Of a stretch of 52,188 bases of DNA, positions 34,641 to 43,000 are shown in pieces (the stretch's first letter is position 1; each line of letters opens with the position of its first letter). The notes under the pieces are model-generated. The model saw only the letters and a program-made list of their open reading frames with translations. It ran no database searches and was not told where the DNA came from. The position numbers and the translations under genes were made by a program. Origin of the DNA: Aalborgiella sp031422495. Lineage in GTDB: Bacteria > Pseudomonadota > Gammaproteobacteria > Burkholderiales > Burkholderiaceae_C. The DNA lies in contig JANPLX010000105.1 of assembly GCA_031422495.1 (NCBI GenBank), positions 1 through 52,188 of the forward strand, in the 5' to 3' direction.

Positions 34641-35588
34641 GTGCGTGAGCGGATAAAAAGAAGACCAGTTCATGGTGTCTTGTTGCTCGATAAACCAAAA
34701 GGTTTGAGCAGCAATGATGCATTGCAAAAAGTGAAGTGGCTCCTGAGAGCCGAGAAGGCGGGACATACGGGGACTTTAGACCCGCTTGCAACTGGTTTGC
34801 TGCCGCTGTGTTTCGGCGCAGCGACAAAGTTTAGTCAGCTGCATTTGGATGCTGATAAGAGGTACGAAGCCGTAGCTGCGTTGGGCGTTAAAACGACAAC
34901 GGGCGATGCGGAAGGTGATGTGATTGAGCGGCGCGAGGTGTATGTGACGAACGAGATGTTGCAATCTGTTTTGCAGCAATTTCGAGGTGATATTGCGCAA
35001 ATTCCGCCCATGCACAGCGCTTTGAAAAAGGATGGGAAAGCCTTGTACGAATATGCAAGAGCTGGTATTGAAGTTGAAAGAATTGCTAGAAATATAAAGA
35101 TTTATGAGCTAGCCGGCGTATTATATGATGATTTAGCTATAAAAATTATAGTGAAATGTAGCAAAGGAACGTACATACGAACCTTGGGCGAGGATATTGG
35201 AGAGAAGTTAGGTTGCGGTGCGCACCTCAGCAGTTTGCGTCGTATTGGGACTGGTGGTTTTGATGTGAGTCAGTGCGTGACTTTAGAAGCGCTGGAAGCA
35301 ATGTCTGAGGATGAAAGATTGGCTTGTTTGCTACCCGTTGAGTCGCTTTTAGAGGGACACGCACGAGTCACTTTGGATAGTGAAAATAAGGCACGGTTTT
35401 TGAATGGTGTACGCAGGCGTGGTGACTGGCAGGTAGGCAAAGAAGGTGGGCCTGTGGCAGTTTTTGGTGCTAAATGTGATGATGACCCTGAAGTTTTACT
35501 GGGTACCGCTCATGTGATTGAAGATGAGCTTGTGCCGAGTAGGTTGCTTAGCCCACAGGATATTGAACAAATTTTAAGTAAGTTTTGA
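34641..35588 (+). CDS. truB: tRNA pseudouridine(55) synthase TruB
   Basis: TruB makes pseudouridine 55 in the T loop of tRNAs. The start is GTG at 34641 (MRERIKRRPVHGVLLLDKPKG), matching the E. coli N-terminus. The catalytic Asp is residue 47 in GHTGTLDPLATGLLPL. Other motifs are the IPPMHSALKKDGKALYEYAR block (residues about 115-135), CSKGTYIRTLGEDIGEKLGCGAHLSSLRR (about 172-200), and a C-terminal PUA-like part. Residues about 157-171 are encoded by a copy of the 44-bp element, yet the distance from YEL to CSKGTYIRT equals that of E. coli TruB as I remember it (15 residues). The gene is the last of the operon before typA. Confidence 0.95.
   Translation: MRERIKRRPVHGVLLLDKPKGLSSNDALQKVKWLLRAEKAGHTGTLDPLATGLLPLCFGAATKFSQLHLDADKRYEAVAALGVKTTTGDAEGDVIERREVYVTNEMLQSVLQQFRGDIAQIPPMHSALKKDGKALYEYARAGIEVERIARNIKIYELAGVLYDDLAIKIIVKCSKGTYIRTLGEDIGEKLGCGAHLSSLRRIGTGGFDVSQCVTLEALEAMSEDERLACLLPVESLLEGHARVTLDSENKARFLNGVRRRGDWQVGKEGGPVAVFGAKCDDDPEVLLGTAHVIEDELVPSRLLSPQDIEQILSKF
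35110..35153 (-). repeat. 44-bp dispersed element, copy F (inside truB)
   Basis: The head TAGCCGGCGTATTA is exact for 13 of 14 bases; TTAGCTATAAAAATTATAG fits the tail, and the last two bases differ (TG for CA). It is read A-G-V-L-Y-D-D-L-A-I-K-I-I in the common open frame. It replaces or overlies a native beta strand of TruB with no visible net insertion. Confidence 0.8.
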
Positions 35589-35636
35589 AATATTGAAGTA
35601 TTGATTTAGATAAATAGGAAGTTAGGAAGTAAGAAC

Positions 35637-37463
35637 ATGTCACATAAACAAATTCGCAATATCGCGATCATTGCCCACGTTGACCACGGTAAAACAACCA
35701 TGGTTGACCAATTATTGCGCCAGTCTGGCACATTTGCCGAACACGAAAAAGTCGTTGACACTGTGATGGACAACAACGCCATCGAAAAAGAACGTGGCAT
35801 CACGATTTTGGCCAAAAACTGCGCCGTGACATGGGAAGGTACGCACATCAACATCGTTGACACCCCAGGCCATGCGGACTTTGGCGGTGAAGTGGAGCGT
35901 GCTTTGTCGATGGTTGACGGCGTTGTGTTGTTGATCGACGCACAAGAAGGCCCTATGCCTCAAACCCGTTTTGTGACCAAGAAAGCTTTGGCGCTCGGCT
36001 TGAAGCCAATTCTGGTTGTGAACAAAGTTGACAAGCCAGGCGCACGTCCTGACTTCGTGGTCAACGCCGCATTTGATTTGTTCGACAAGCTCGGCGCAAC
36101 GGATGAGCAGTTAGATTTTCCGGTGGTTTATGCTTCGGGCATCAACGGCTGGTCATCTATGGAAGAGGGCGCACAAGGTGAGCAGTGGGGCCCAGATATG
36201 TCTGCCCTGTTCAACACCATTTTGAGCCACGTCCCTGCACAAAAGGGTGACCCAGCAGCACCGCTTCAATTACAAATTTCTGCGCTTGATTTCTCAACAT
36301 TTGTTGGTCGTATCGGCGTCGGTCGCATCAGCCAAGGTACTGTTAGACCCATGATGGATGTGGTTGTGATGGAAGGCCCAGATGGAAAACCCGTCAAAGG
36401 CCGTGTCAACCAAGTTTTGACTTTCCAAGGCTTAGAGCGTGTGCAAGCCACTGAAGCAGGTCCTGGTGAAATTGTGTTGATCAATGGCTTGACCGATATC
36501 GGTATTGGTGTCACGATCACTGACCCAGTTACTCCAGCACCACTGCCGATGTTGAAGGTGGATGAGCCAACTTTGACCATGAACTTTTGCGTGAACACCA
36601 GCCCATTGGCTGGCCGTGAAGGTAAATACGTTACCAGCCGTCAAATTTGGGATCGTTTGCAAAAAGAATTGCAACACAACGTGGCGCTGCGCGTCAAAGA
36701 AACTGACGAAGAAGGTATCTTTGAAGTAATGGGTCGCGGTGAGCTGCACTTGACTATTTTGCTGGAAAACATGCGTCGTGAAGGCTATGAGCTGGCTGTA
36801 ACTAAGCCACGCGTGGTGATGAAGGAAGTCAACGGTGAGAAGCACGAACCTATTGAGTTGGTTACTGCAGACATCGAAGAGCAGCACCAAGGTGGCGTGA
36901 TGCAAGCTTTGGGTGAGCGCAAAGGAGACTTGGTGAACATGGAGCCGGACGGACGCGGTCGTGTTCGTTTGGAATACCGCATTCCTGCGCGTGGTTTGAT
37001 TGGTTTTACCAACGAATTCTTGAACTTGACGCGTGGCTCTGGTTTGATTTCTAATATTTTCGACAGCTACGAACCGCACAAAGGCGATATCGGTGGTCGT
37101 AAAAACGGTGTGCTGATTTCTATGGATGCGGGTGAGATTTTCACTTACGCTTTGGGTAAACTGGATGACCGTGGGCGTATGTTTGTGCGTGCGAATGACC
37201 CTGTTTACGAAGGAATGATCATTGGTATCCACAGCCGCGATAACGACTTGGTGGTTAACGCTACGCGTACTAAGCAGTTGACCAACTTTCGTGTTTCTGG
37301 CAAAGAAGATGCGATCAAGATCACACCGCCGATTGACTGTACCTTGGAGTATGGAGTAGAGTTTATTGAGGACGACGAAATGGTTGAAATCACGCCAAAA
37401 TCGATTCGTCTGCGTAAGCGTTATTTGACCGAAAGCGAACGCAAGCGCGCTGGTCGCTTCTAA
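35637..37463 (+). CDS. typA: Ribosome-associated GTPase TypA/BipA
   Basis: TypA (BipA) is a translational GTPase with an EF-G-like fold that affects 50S assembly, stress and cold responses. The 608-residue protein has the GTPase motifs AHVDHGKTTMVDQLL (residue about 11), ERGITI, DTPGHADFGGEVER and NKVDKPGARPD, domain II, and the C-terminal segment ending RLRKRYLTESERKRAGRF. A GGAAG site precedes the ATG by about 9 bp. It ends 24 bp before an intrinsic terminator, so it closes this transcription unit. Confidence 0.97.
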   Translation: MSHKQIRNIAIIAHVDHGKTTMVDQLLRQSGTFAEHEKVVDTVMDNNAIEKERGITILAKNCAVTWEGTHINIVDTPGHADFGGEVERALSMVDGVVLLIDAQEGPMPQTRFVTKKALALGLKPILVVNKVDKPGARPDFVVNAAFDLFDKLGATDEQLDFPVVYASGINGWSSMEEGAQGEQWGPDMSALFNTILSHVPAQKGDPAAPLQLQISALDFSTFVGRIGVGRISQGTVRPMMDVVVMEGPDGKPVKGRVNQVLTFQGLERVQATEAGPGEIVLINGLTDIGIGVTITDPVTPAPLPMLKVDEPTLTMNFCVNTSPLAGREGKYVTSRQIWDRLQKELQHNVALRVKETDEEGIFEVMGRGELHLTILLENMRREGYELAVTKPRVVMKEVNGEKHEPIELVTADIEEQHQGGVMQALGERKGDLVNMEPDGRGRVRLEYRIPARGLIGFTNEFLNLTRGSGLISNIFDSYEPHKGDIGGRKNGVLISMDAGEIFTYALGKLDDRGRMFVRANDPVYEGMIIGIHSRDNDLVVNATRTKQLTNFRVSGKEDAIKITPPIDCTLEYGVEFIEDDEMVEITPKSIRLRKRYLTESERKRAGRF

Positions 37464-37486
37464 ACTACCCTAGTAAAATCAAACAA

Positions 37487-37519
37487 GGCGGCGTGCAAAT
37501 TTGCATTCCGCCTTTTTTT
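37487..37519 (+). terminator. Intrinsic terminator after typA
   Basis: Nested inverted repeats GGCGG...CCGCC and TGCAAATTTGCA form a strong hairpin followed by TTTTTTT (to 37519). It lies just after the typA stop and before the DMT permease gene. Confidence 0.9.
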
Positions 37520-37547
37520 ATTGAAAAATCAACGCTGCTATAAGTTT

Positions 37548-38453
37548 ATGAAGTTAACCCACCGCCAAGCCGTATTGCTAATGATCGCCTGCACCATGAT
37601 GTGGTCCATCGCTGGTGTGGTGACACGTCATTTAGAACAAGCGCAGAGTTTTGAGGTGACTTTTTGGCGCAGCTTTTTTACCTTGATATCGTTGTTGATC
37701 ATCTTGCCCCTGATTCAAGGAAAAGCATTGATATCAAAATTAAAGCAAGGTGGTTTGTATTTGTGGATTTCAGGTGTGTGCTGGAGCGTGATGTTCACCG
37801 CTTTTATGACTGCGTTGACCATGACCAGTGTGGCTAACGTTTTAATCACCTTGTCGCTAGGCCCTATGTTGACAGCCTTGTTCGCGAGGATATTCATTGG
37901 ACACAAACTACCGGCTCGCACTTTGGTTGCAATCGTCGTTGCTGGTGCTGGGATTGCTTACATGTACGCAGCACAAATCAACCTCAGCGATATGAAGCAA
38001 CTCACTGGCATGTTTGTAGCGTTAGGCGTGCCTATTGCAGGTGCAGTGAATTGGACGCTGGTGCAGCATTCACAAGCGCAGGGGCATGATGTTGATTTGG
38101 TACCCGCTGTGATGGTAGGCGCTTTTATTTCAAGCTTGGTGACCTTCCCGTTGTCCATGCCGTTTCAAGCCACGGGGCAGGATATTGCTTTACTGGCAAT
38201 GCTGGGTCTTGTTCAACTCGCCATCCCGTGCACTTTAGCTGTCGTTTGCGCGCGATACCTCAAAGCGCCAGAAGTGTCTTTATTGGCACTGCTTGAAATC
38301 ATTTTTGGCATTGGATTGGCTTGGCTGGGTGCAAATGAAAAACCCGGCAGTCCAGTGCTGATAGGCGGTAGCTTGGTGCTCGGCGCTTTGGCATTTAATG
38401 AATGGCTGGGTATGCGAGAGCGAGCAAAGATTGATTTGCGCACCGCGCTATGA
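37548..38453 (+). CDS. EamA/DMT family permease
   Basis: This 301-residue protein is an integral membrane protein of the drug/metabolite transporter superfamily, with ten hydrophobic segments in two EamA repeats (first from about residue 8, second from about residue 155). The N-terminal MMWSIAGVVTRHLEQAQSFEVTFWRSFF segment is typical for the family. The start at ATG 37548 is preferred to an in-frame TTG at 37521 that overlaps the typA terminator. The substrate cannot be read from sequence. It ends seven bases before the RNB ribonuclease gene. Confidence 0.9.
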   Translation: MKLTHRQAVLLMIACTMMWSIAGVVTRHLEQAQSFEVTFWRSFFTLISLLIILPLIQGKALISKLKQGGLYLWISGVCWSVMFTAFMTALTMTSVANVLITLSLGPMLTALFARIFIGHKLPARTLVAIVVAGAGIAYMYAAQINLSDMKQLTGMFVALGVPIAGAVNWTLVQHSQAQGHDVDLVPAVMVGAFISSLVTFPLSMPFQATGQDIALLAMLGLVQLAIPCTLAVVCARYLKAPEVSLLALLEIIFGIGLAWLGANEKPGSPVLIGGSLVLGALAFNEWLGMRERAKIDLRTAL

Positions 38454-38460
38454 TTAGCCT

Positions 38461-39927
38461 ATGAACAAACAATATGGTCGTGCCGATTTAGCCCGCATCG
38501 CCGCCAAAGCCATGGTTGACCGTGGTTTGGCTGCTGAGTTTTCAACTAATGCAATAGATCAATTAGCCGGTTTAGAGAAACCCAGCGAAGAAGTTGCTAG
38601 CGACATTCGAGATCTGCGTCAGTTACTTTGGTGCTCTATAGACAACGAAGAATCGCGCGATTTAGATCAATTGACTGTTTGCGAAATTCTACAAAACGGT
38701 GCCATCAAAGTTTTAGTAGCGATTGCTGACGTTGATACTTTGGTCAAAAAAGCCTCACCGATAGATGATCATGCGCAGAAAAATACCACCTCGGTCTACA
38801 CCGCGGCGCGCATTTTTCCGATGTTGCCCGAGCTGTTATCCACCGATCTAACCTCGCTCAACGCACATGCTGACCGCTTATCGATGGTGACTGAGTTGAC
38901 GTTTGATTCAGAAACCAAGCTCACAAGTTCAACGATTTACCGTGCCAAAGTACGCAACCAAACCAAATTAGCGTATGACGATGTGGCCGATTGGCTGGCA
39001 GGGAAAGGTGATATTCCTGCTGGCATACGTGCAGTTGTCGGCATGGATGCGCAAATCCGCACGCAAGATGCTGTGTCGCAAAAACTGCGCAAACGCCGCT
39101 TTGAGAATGGTGCGCTTGACTTTCGTAGCATTCAATCACGTACTGTGTTCTCGGGGGAGCGTGTGGTCGATGTTGAGCAGCAGCAACCCAACCGCGCCCG
39201 CCAGTTGATAGAAGAGCTGATGCTTGCGACCAATGGCGTGACTGCGCGGTTTTTAGCTTCTAAAGGCTACTCAGCATTGTGCCGTGTGGTGCGCTCGCCA
39301 GAGCGATGGCTGCAGATTGTGGAAGTCGCCAAAGATTTGGGCGTTGCTTTACCCGTTGATCCTGACTCTAAAGCTTTAGAAACATTTTTGCGCAAACAAC
39401 GCGAGGCTGATCCGATTCGATTTCCAGATTTGTCCTTGGTCGTCGTCAAGCTTATGGGTGCGGGTGAATACGCGCTGCAGCTTGCTGGTGCCGCGCCAGT
39501 GGGCCATTTTGGTTTGGCTGTACGCGAATACTCACACTCCACCGCACCAAATCGTCGTTTTGCCGACTTGATCACGCAGCGCATGCTCAAAGCAGCGATT
39601 GTCGGTGCGCCAGCGCCGTATTCAGACGCCGAACTAGATGCACTCGCCACACATTGCAACGACCAAGGCAGCGATGCGAACAAGGTTGAGCGCCAAGTGC
39701 GCAAGTCTGAAGCGGCATTGGTGCTGCAAACGCGTATTGGCGATATTTTCGACGGCATTGTGACCAGCGCTTCCAGCAAAGGCGTGTGGGTGCGGATTTT
39801 CCACCCACCGGTTGATGGCCGTTTGTCAGGCCCGGGCGCCGCGCCGCATATTGGCAAAAAAGTCAAAGCAAAGCTGACTTTGGCAGATGTAGAACGTGGG
39901 TTTATTGATTTTGAGGAATTAAAGTGA
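38461..39927 (+). CDS. RNB-domain ribonuclease (RNase II-like, short form)
   Basis: This 488-residue protein belongs to the RNase II/RNB exoribonuclease family but lacks the long cold-shock N-terminus of RNase R. The metal-binding segment is SIDNEESRDLDQ: Asp61, Asp67 and Asp69 correspond to the conserved D-x5-D-x-D pattern, but the fourth, usually Asp, is Gln70. Other RNB motifs are present (SMVTELTFD, REYSHSTAPNRRFADLITQRML near residue 360), and a C-terminal S1-like domain follows (GDIFDGIVTSASSKGVWVRI). The stop overlaps the GTG start of the next gene. Activity on RNA is likely but not proven for this subfamily. Confidence 0.88.
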   Translation: MNKQYGRADLARIAAKAMVDRGLAAEFSTNAIDQLAGLEKPSEEVASDIRDLRQLLWCSIDNEESRDLDQLTVCEILQNGAIKVLVAIADVDTLVKKASPIDDHAQKNTTSVYTAARIFPMLPELLSTDLTSLNAHADRLSMVTELTFDSETKLTSSTIYRAKVRNQTKLAYDDVADWLAGKGDIPAGIRAVVGMDAQIRTQDAVSQKLRKRRFENGALDFRSIQSRTVFSGERVVDVEQQQPNRARQLIEELMLATNGVTARFLASKGYSALCRVVRSPERWLQIVEVAKDLGVALPVDPDSKALETFLRKQREADPIRFPDLSLVVVKLMGAGEYALQLAGAAPVGHFGLAVREYSHSTAPNRRFADLITQRMLKAAIVGAPAPYSDAELDALATHCNDQGSDANKVERQVRKSEAALVLQTRIGDIFDGIVTSASSKGVWVRIFHPPVDGRLSGPGAAPHIGKKVKAKLTLADVERGFIDFEELK

Positions 39928-41060
39928 CAATTGAAGTGACAACCGACGTAAAAATGCTAGAAGTGCAATGTGACATCAAAGGACACACCGGCTACATCAG
40001 CTTAAACCGCCCCAAAGCGCTGAATGCGCTCAGTTTGCCCATGATTCGGACGCTGATGGCGCAATTGCTGGCTTGGAAAGAAGACGCTACTGTTAAGCAA
40101 GTCGCTATTCGCGGCATGAGCAAACCAGCAGCCGATGGTTCAGAAGTGCCTTTTGGTAATTTCAGCGCAGGCGGCGATATTCGCTTCTTCCACCAAGCCA
40201 TCCAAACCGGCAACCCAGCTTTGGAAGACTTTTTCACCGAAGAATATGCGCTGAATCACCTGATTGCGAATTACGGCAAGCCCTATATTGCTTTCATGGA
40301 CGGCATCATATTTGGTGGTGGTATGGGCATCACGCAGGGTGCGAGCCACCGTTTTGTCACTGAGCGCACAAAAATGGCGATGCCGGAGACGGGAATTGGC
40401 TTGTTTCCGGACGTAGGCGGCGGTTATTTTTTAAGCCGCTGCCCTGGCTTTGTAGGTGAGTATTTAGCGTTGACTGGCGTGCAGATTGGCGCAGATGAAG
40501 CCGTTGCCTACGGTCTGGCCGATGTCAAAGTCAGCTCGTCAACATTAATCTCAACATGGGATTCGCTTGCTGCGAACTTAATTACTGATACAAAAATAGA
40601 TAAAAATACTATCAATAATATAGCTTCTCAGGCAATAAATACGCCGGCTATAGCTGATATTAATGCTTATTTTAAGTTTTCCAGCGTATCAGAGATTGTG
40701 TACGCCTTAGATGCCGCAAACGACCCATGGGCGCAGCAAACGGTGAAGACATTACGCAGCAGATCGCCATTGATGCTTCACGTCGTTTTAGAGCAAATCC
40801 GTCGTGGCCGGAAACTCAATTTAGCGCAAAACCTGCAAATGGAGCGCGGCATGATTCGGCATTGTTTTTATACGGCGCATTTGGGCCGGTTTGGCAACGC
40901 CAGTGAAACGGTAGAAGGCATTCGTGCCCTGGCCGTTGATAAAGACCATGCGCCGCGCTGGAACCCTACTCGCCTTGAAGATGTGACAAACGACATGGTT
41001 GCGCCGTTTTTCGACAGTCCTTGGCCCGAAAACGCCCATCCGCTGCGGCATTTGTCTTAA
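39924..41060 (+). CDS. Enoyl-CoA hydratase/isomerase family protein, 3-hydroxyisobutyryl-CoA hydrolase-like
   Basis: This 378-residue crotonase-fold protein has the hallmarks of the 3-hydroxyisobutyryl-CoA hydrolase branch (valine catabolism): ISLNRPKALNALSLPMI, the FSAGGDIRFFHQ oxyanion segment, GGGMGITQGASHRFVTERTK, MPETGIGLFPDVGGGYFLSRCPG, and a C-terminal HCFYTAHLGRFGNASETVEGIRAL. The GTG at 39924 overlaps the upstream stop; ATG at 39954 (MLEVQCDIKG) is an equally plausible start. Residues about 228-243 are encoded by a copy of the 44-bp element, in a region of low conservation between core and C-terminal helices. The exact CoA substrate is not certain. Confidence 0.87.
   Translation: MTIEVTTDVKMLEVQCDIKGHTGYISLNRPKALNALSLPMIRTLMAQLLAWKEDATVKQVAIRGMSKPAADGSEVPFGNFSAGGDIRFFHQAIQTGNPALEDFFTEEYALNHLIANYGKPYIAFMDGIIFGGGMGITQGASHRFVTERTKMAMPETGIGLFPDVGGGYFLSRCPGFVGEYLALTGVQIGADEAVAYGLADVKVSSSTLISTWDSLAANLITDTKIDKNTINNIASQAINTPAIADINAYFKFSSVSEIVYALDAANDPWAQQTVKTLRSRSPLMLHVVLEQIRRGRKLNLAQNLQMERGMIRHCFYTAHLGRFGNASETVEGIRALAVDKDHAPRWNPTRLEDVTNDMVAPFFDSPWPENAHPLRHLS
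40607..40650 (+). repeat. 44-bp dispersed element, copy G (inside the crotonase-family gene)
   Basis: This is a near-consensus copy in the TGCTATTAA orientation, ending AATAAATACGCCGGCTA exactly as copies D and I do. It is read T-I-N-N-I-A-S-Q-A-I-N-T-P-A. The consensus would place a TAG stop in this frame; here the codon is CAG, so the frame stays open. Confidence 0.93.
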
Positions 41061-41070
41061 ACTTCAAGCT

Positions 41071-41451
41071 ATGGCAACCCAATTGGACGATTCAGCAGCG
41101 CAAAACATCGCTCGTGATAATGAGTATTTCACGTCAACGATTGTCGGTTTGCCGTCTGAAGTCACCCTTGGCAGGGCATTCACAGCACGTAAATTGAGTG
41201 CTGACCCAACCATCACCGTCCAAGCCATGACGGCGGCGACTTGGTTGTCTGAGCCAGCTCGTCTGCTTCTCAAACAGCAGGTCAAACAATCGCCCAAAAC
41301 GCTGGGTTTGCCGTTTGCAGCGGGTAGTTTTGCGCATACACGGTCAAAAAATGCGTCTGTTTGGGCTTTTTTGTTCGGCTTTGGTCTGTGCGCGGCTTTG
41401 AGTTACATATACTTCACGCAGCCTTGGTTGCAGCAGATGCTTCGGTTTTAA
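41071..41451 (+). CDS. Hypothetical protein with C-terminal membrane anchor
   Basis: This is a 126-residue protein starting at ATG 41071 (MATQLDDSAAQ). It is mostly soluble, with a segment SADPTITVQAMTAATWLSEPARLLLKQQ, then a single hydrophobic helix near the C-terminus (VWAFLFGFGLCAALSYIYF), giving a tail-anchored topology. No family is recognised. It starts 10 bp after the crotonase-family gene and ends about 47 bp before the first bactofilin gene, so it may belong to the bactofilin group. Confidence 0.7.
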   Translation: MATQLDDSAAQNIARDNEYFTSTIVGLPSEVTLGRAFTARKLSADPTITVQAMTAATWLSEPARLLLKQQVKQSPKTLGLPFAAGSFAHTRSKNASVWAFLFGFGLCAALSYIYFTQPWLQQMLRF

Positions 41452-41498
41452 AAAGTGTTTTTTAATTTCCATTTTTTAGTTTCAAAATAATAAGAACC

Positions 41499-41948
41499 AT
41501 GCCTGATTCGTTACAGTCACAGTCACCCGCACCGCAGCAAGATAACTTGGTTATCGACCCTTTGGGCATGAACATTGTCAACCGCATCGCACCAGAATCA
41601 AGCATGCAAGGCGATGTGTCGTTTTCAGGGGGTGTGCTGGTGCAGGGCGATTTGGCAGGTGCTGGCCAAGTGCTGGGGCGCATGGTGGTGTGGCATGGCG
41701 CACAAGTTACAGGACACTTCCGCGTCGTGGGCGATTTGTATGTCTTTGGTCGTATTGGCGCAGTCGGTGCCAGTGCCAACAACACGGTGATTGAATGCAT
41801 GGGCACAGCGTACATTGCCAGTACCGCCTCAACGACAGGTACGATTACAGCGCAGCGGCTGCGACTTTATGAAGGTGCAGACCTGCAAGGCCCATTTAGA
41901 ACCATCAAAAATATACAATCCTTACCTGAGTTAGACCAATCTGCTTAA
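41499..41948 (+). CDS. Bactofilin family protein (first of three)
   Basis: This 149-residue protein has the repetitive beta-helix pattern of bactofilins, which self-assemble into cytoskeletal filaments without nucleotide. Gly/Val-rich turns recur (GDVSFSGGVLVQGDLAGAGQVLGRMVVWHGAQVTGHFRVVGDLYVFGRIG), flanked by hydrophilic tails. The N-terminal tail is about 35 residues. It is the most divergent of the three bactofilins here. Genes are spaced 40-50 bp apart on one strand, suggesting an operon. The role is not known from sequence; bactofilins elsewhere shape cells, place stalks or organise chromosome and cell-wall enzymes. Confidence 0.75.
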   Translation: MPDSLQSQSPAPQQDNLVIDPLGMNIVNRIAPESSMQGDVSFSGGVLVQGDLAGAGQVLGRMVVWHGAQVTGHFRVVGDLYVFGRIGAVGASANNTVIECMGTAYIASTASTTGTITAQRLRLYEGADLQGPFRTIKNIQSLPELDQSA

Positions 41949-41992
41949 ATTGACTGCCTGTATTGGTAGCCAAATAACTTGAGAAAATTGTC

Positions 41993-42532
41993 ATGATCCA
42001 CCAACCAAATCACCCAAATCAATCAAATTCATCTCATAAATACGGCCAACCCGCTCAAACCGCGCTAGGCCAAGCCATGCCCGATGTACTGAAGACGCCG
42101 GTGTTGACGCAAGTTGAAGCCAGCAATGCAGCCACCAATGTAAGCAAAGACGACGTGGTGCCAACTTCATCCAAAGCGGGTAAGCTGTGCATGATTGAAG
42201 AAGGCGTTACTTTCACCGGAAACGCTGCGCTGCAAGGCACGTGCACGATTGCGGGGCAATTAGTCGGCAATTTGAAAGAGCAAGCCGGTGCGACATCACA
42301 AATCGTGATCACCGAAACTGGCTCAGTGAAAGGCGATATTTTTTCGCGTAAAGTATCTGTCATGGGCGCATCCAGCGGCACGATTGACGCCAGCGGCGGC
42401 AGTGTGGAGCTGCACGCCAAGTCTGTCGTGACGGGTCATATTCGTTATGGCCAGCTGCAGGTGAATGGTGCGGATTTGAATGCGACGCTTGAGCGCGTGG
42501 CCAAGCCAGCTGCTGGATCCACTGACAAGTAA
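41993..42532 (+). CDS. Bactofilin family protein (second of three)
   Basis: This 179-residue protein has a long disordered Gln/Asn/Ser-rich N-terminus (about 65 residues). The bactofilin beta-helix follows (MIEEGVTFTGNAALQGTCTIAGQLVGNLKEQAG, then GSVKGDIFSRKVSVMG and HAKSVVTGHIRYGQLQVNGAD). The C-terminal tail is short. It is flanked by the other bactofilins and a small membrane protein on the same strand. Confidence 0.82.
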   Translation: MIHQPNHPNQSNSSHKYGQPAQTALGQAMPDVLKTPVLTQVEASNAATNVSKDDVVPTSSKAGKLCMIEEGVTFTGNAALQGTCTIAGQLVGNLKEQAGATSQIVITETGSVKGDIFSRKVSVMGASSGTIDASGGSVELHAKSVVTGHIRYGQLQVNGADLNATLERVAKPAAGSTDK

Positions 42533-42570
42533 TTTTTCAATCTCTTTTAATCTCTCTTAACTTCTCTCTC

Positions 42571-42963
42571 GTGTCTAGTCCTGTTTTTACCAGTGAAGAG
42601 CTGCGCGTCGTAGCGATGAATACCTCCACACGCCGAGGTAAATCCGTCGCGCGCAGGCGTTTGATTTGGCGCTGGTTTGCATGGTTTATGTGGCGTATTT
42701 TTCTGCCCTTGATCGGTTTAGCAACAGTTTTAACGGGCACTGTTGCCTTTGCTGCTTATGCCTATTTTGGACACGCAACTGCTTACGGCCGTGCGCAAAC
42801 TTGGGTGCAAGAGCAAGTAGGGCCTTTTAAAAACGCAACAGCCATCCAAATTGGCACTTCGCTTAGGCGATCCGACAACGCAACCCTGATCCCCCTTACC
42901 GATGAAGCCACACCTGATTTGTATCTAGACCGCAATTTGACGATTAAACCTAGCCCGAAATAA
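42571..42963 (+). CDS. Small single-pass membrane protein between bactofilin genes
   Basis: This is a basic 130-residue protein with a GTG start at 42571; an ATG at 42616 (MNTSTRRGKSV) is an alternative. A very basic N-terminus (RRGKSVARRRLIWRW) is followed by a transmembrane stretch (IFLPLIGLATVLTGTVAFAAYAYF), so the C-terminal part is predicted to be outside the cytoplasm. No family is recognised. Its position between bactofilins 2 and 3 suggests a membrane partner for the filament, which is inference from context only. Confidence 0.7.
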   Translation: MSSPVFTSEELRVVAMNTSTRRGKSVARRRLIWRWFAWFMWRIFLPLIGLATVLTGTVAFAAYAYFGHATAYGRAQTWVQEQVGPFKNATAIQIGTSLRRSDNATLIPLTDEATPDLYLDRNLTIKPSPK

Positions 42964-43000
42964 CCAAACCTTAAATTACAATACTTAAAAGGACAAAACC

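Noticed and set aside
38545..38580. aattagccggttta in the RNB gene resembles the head of the 44-bp element
   Set aside because: Only about eight bases match and neither the GCTA core nor the ATAGCA end is at the right spacing.
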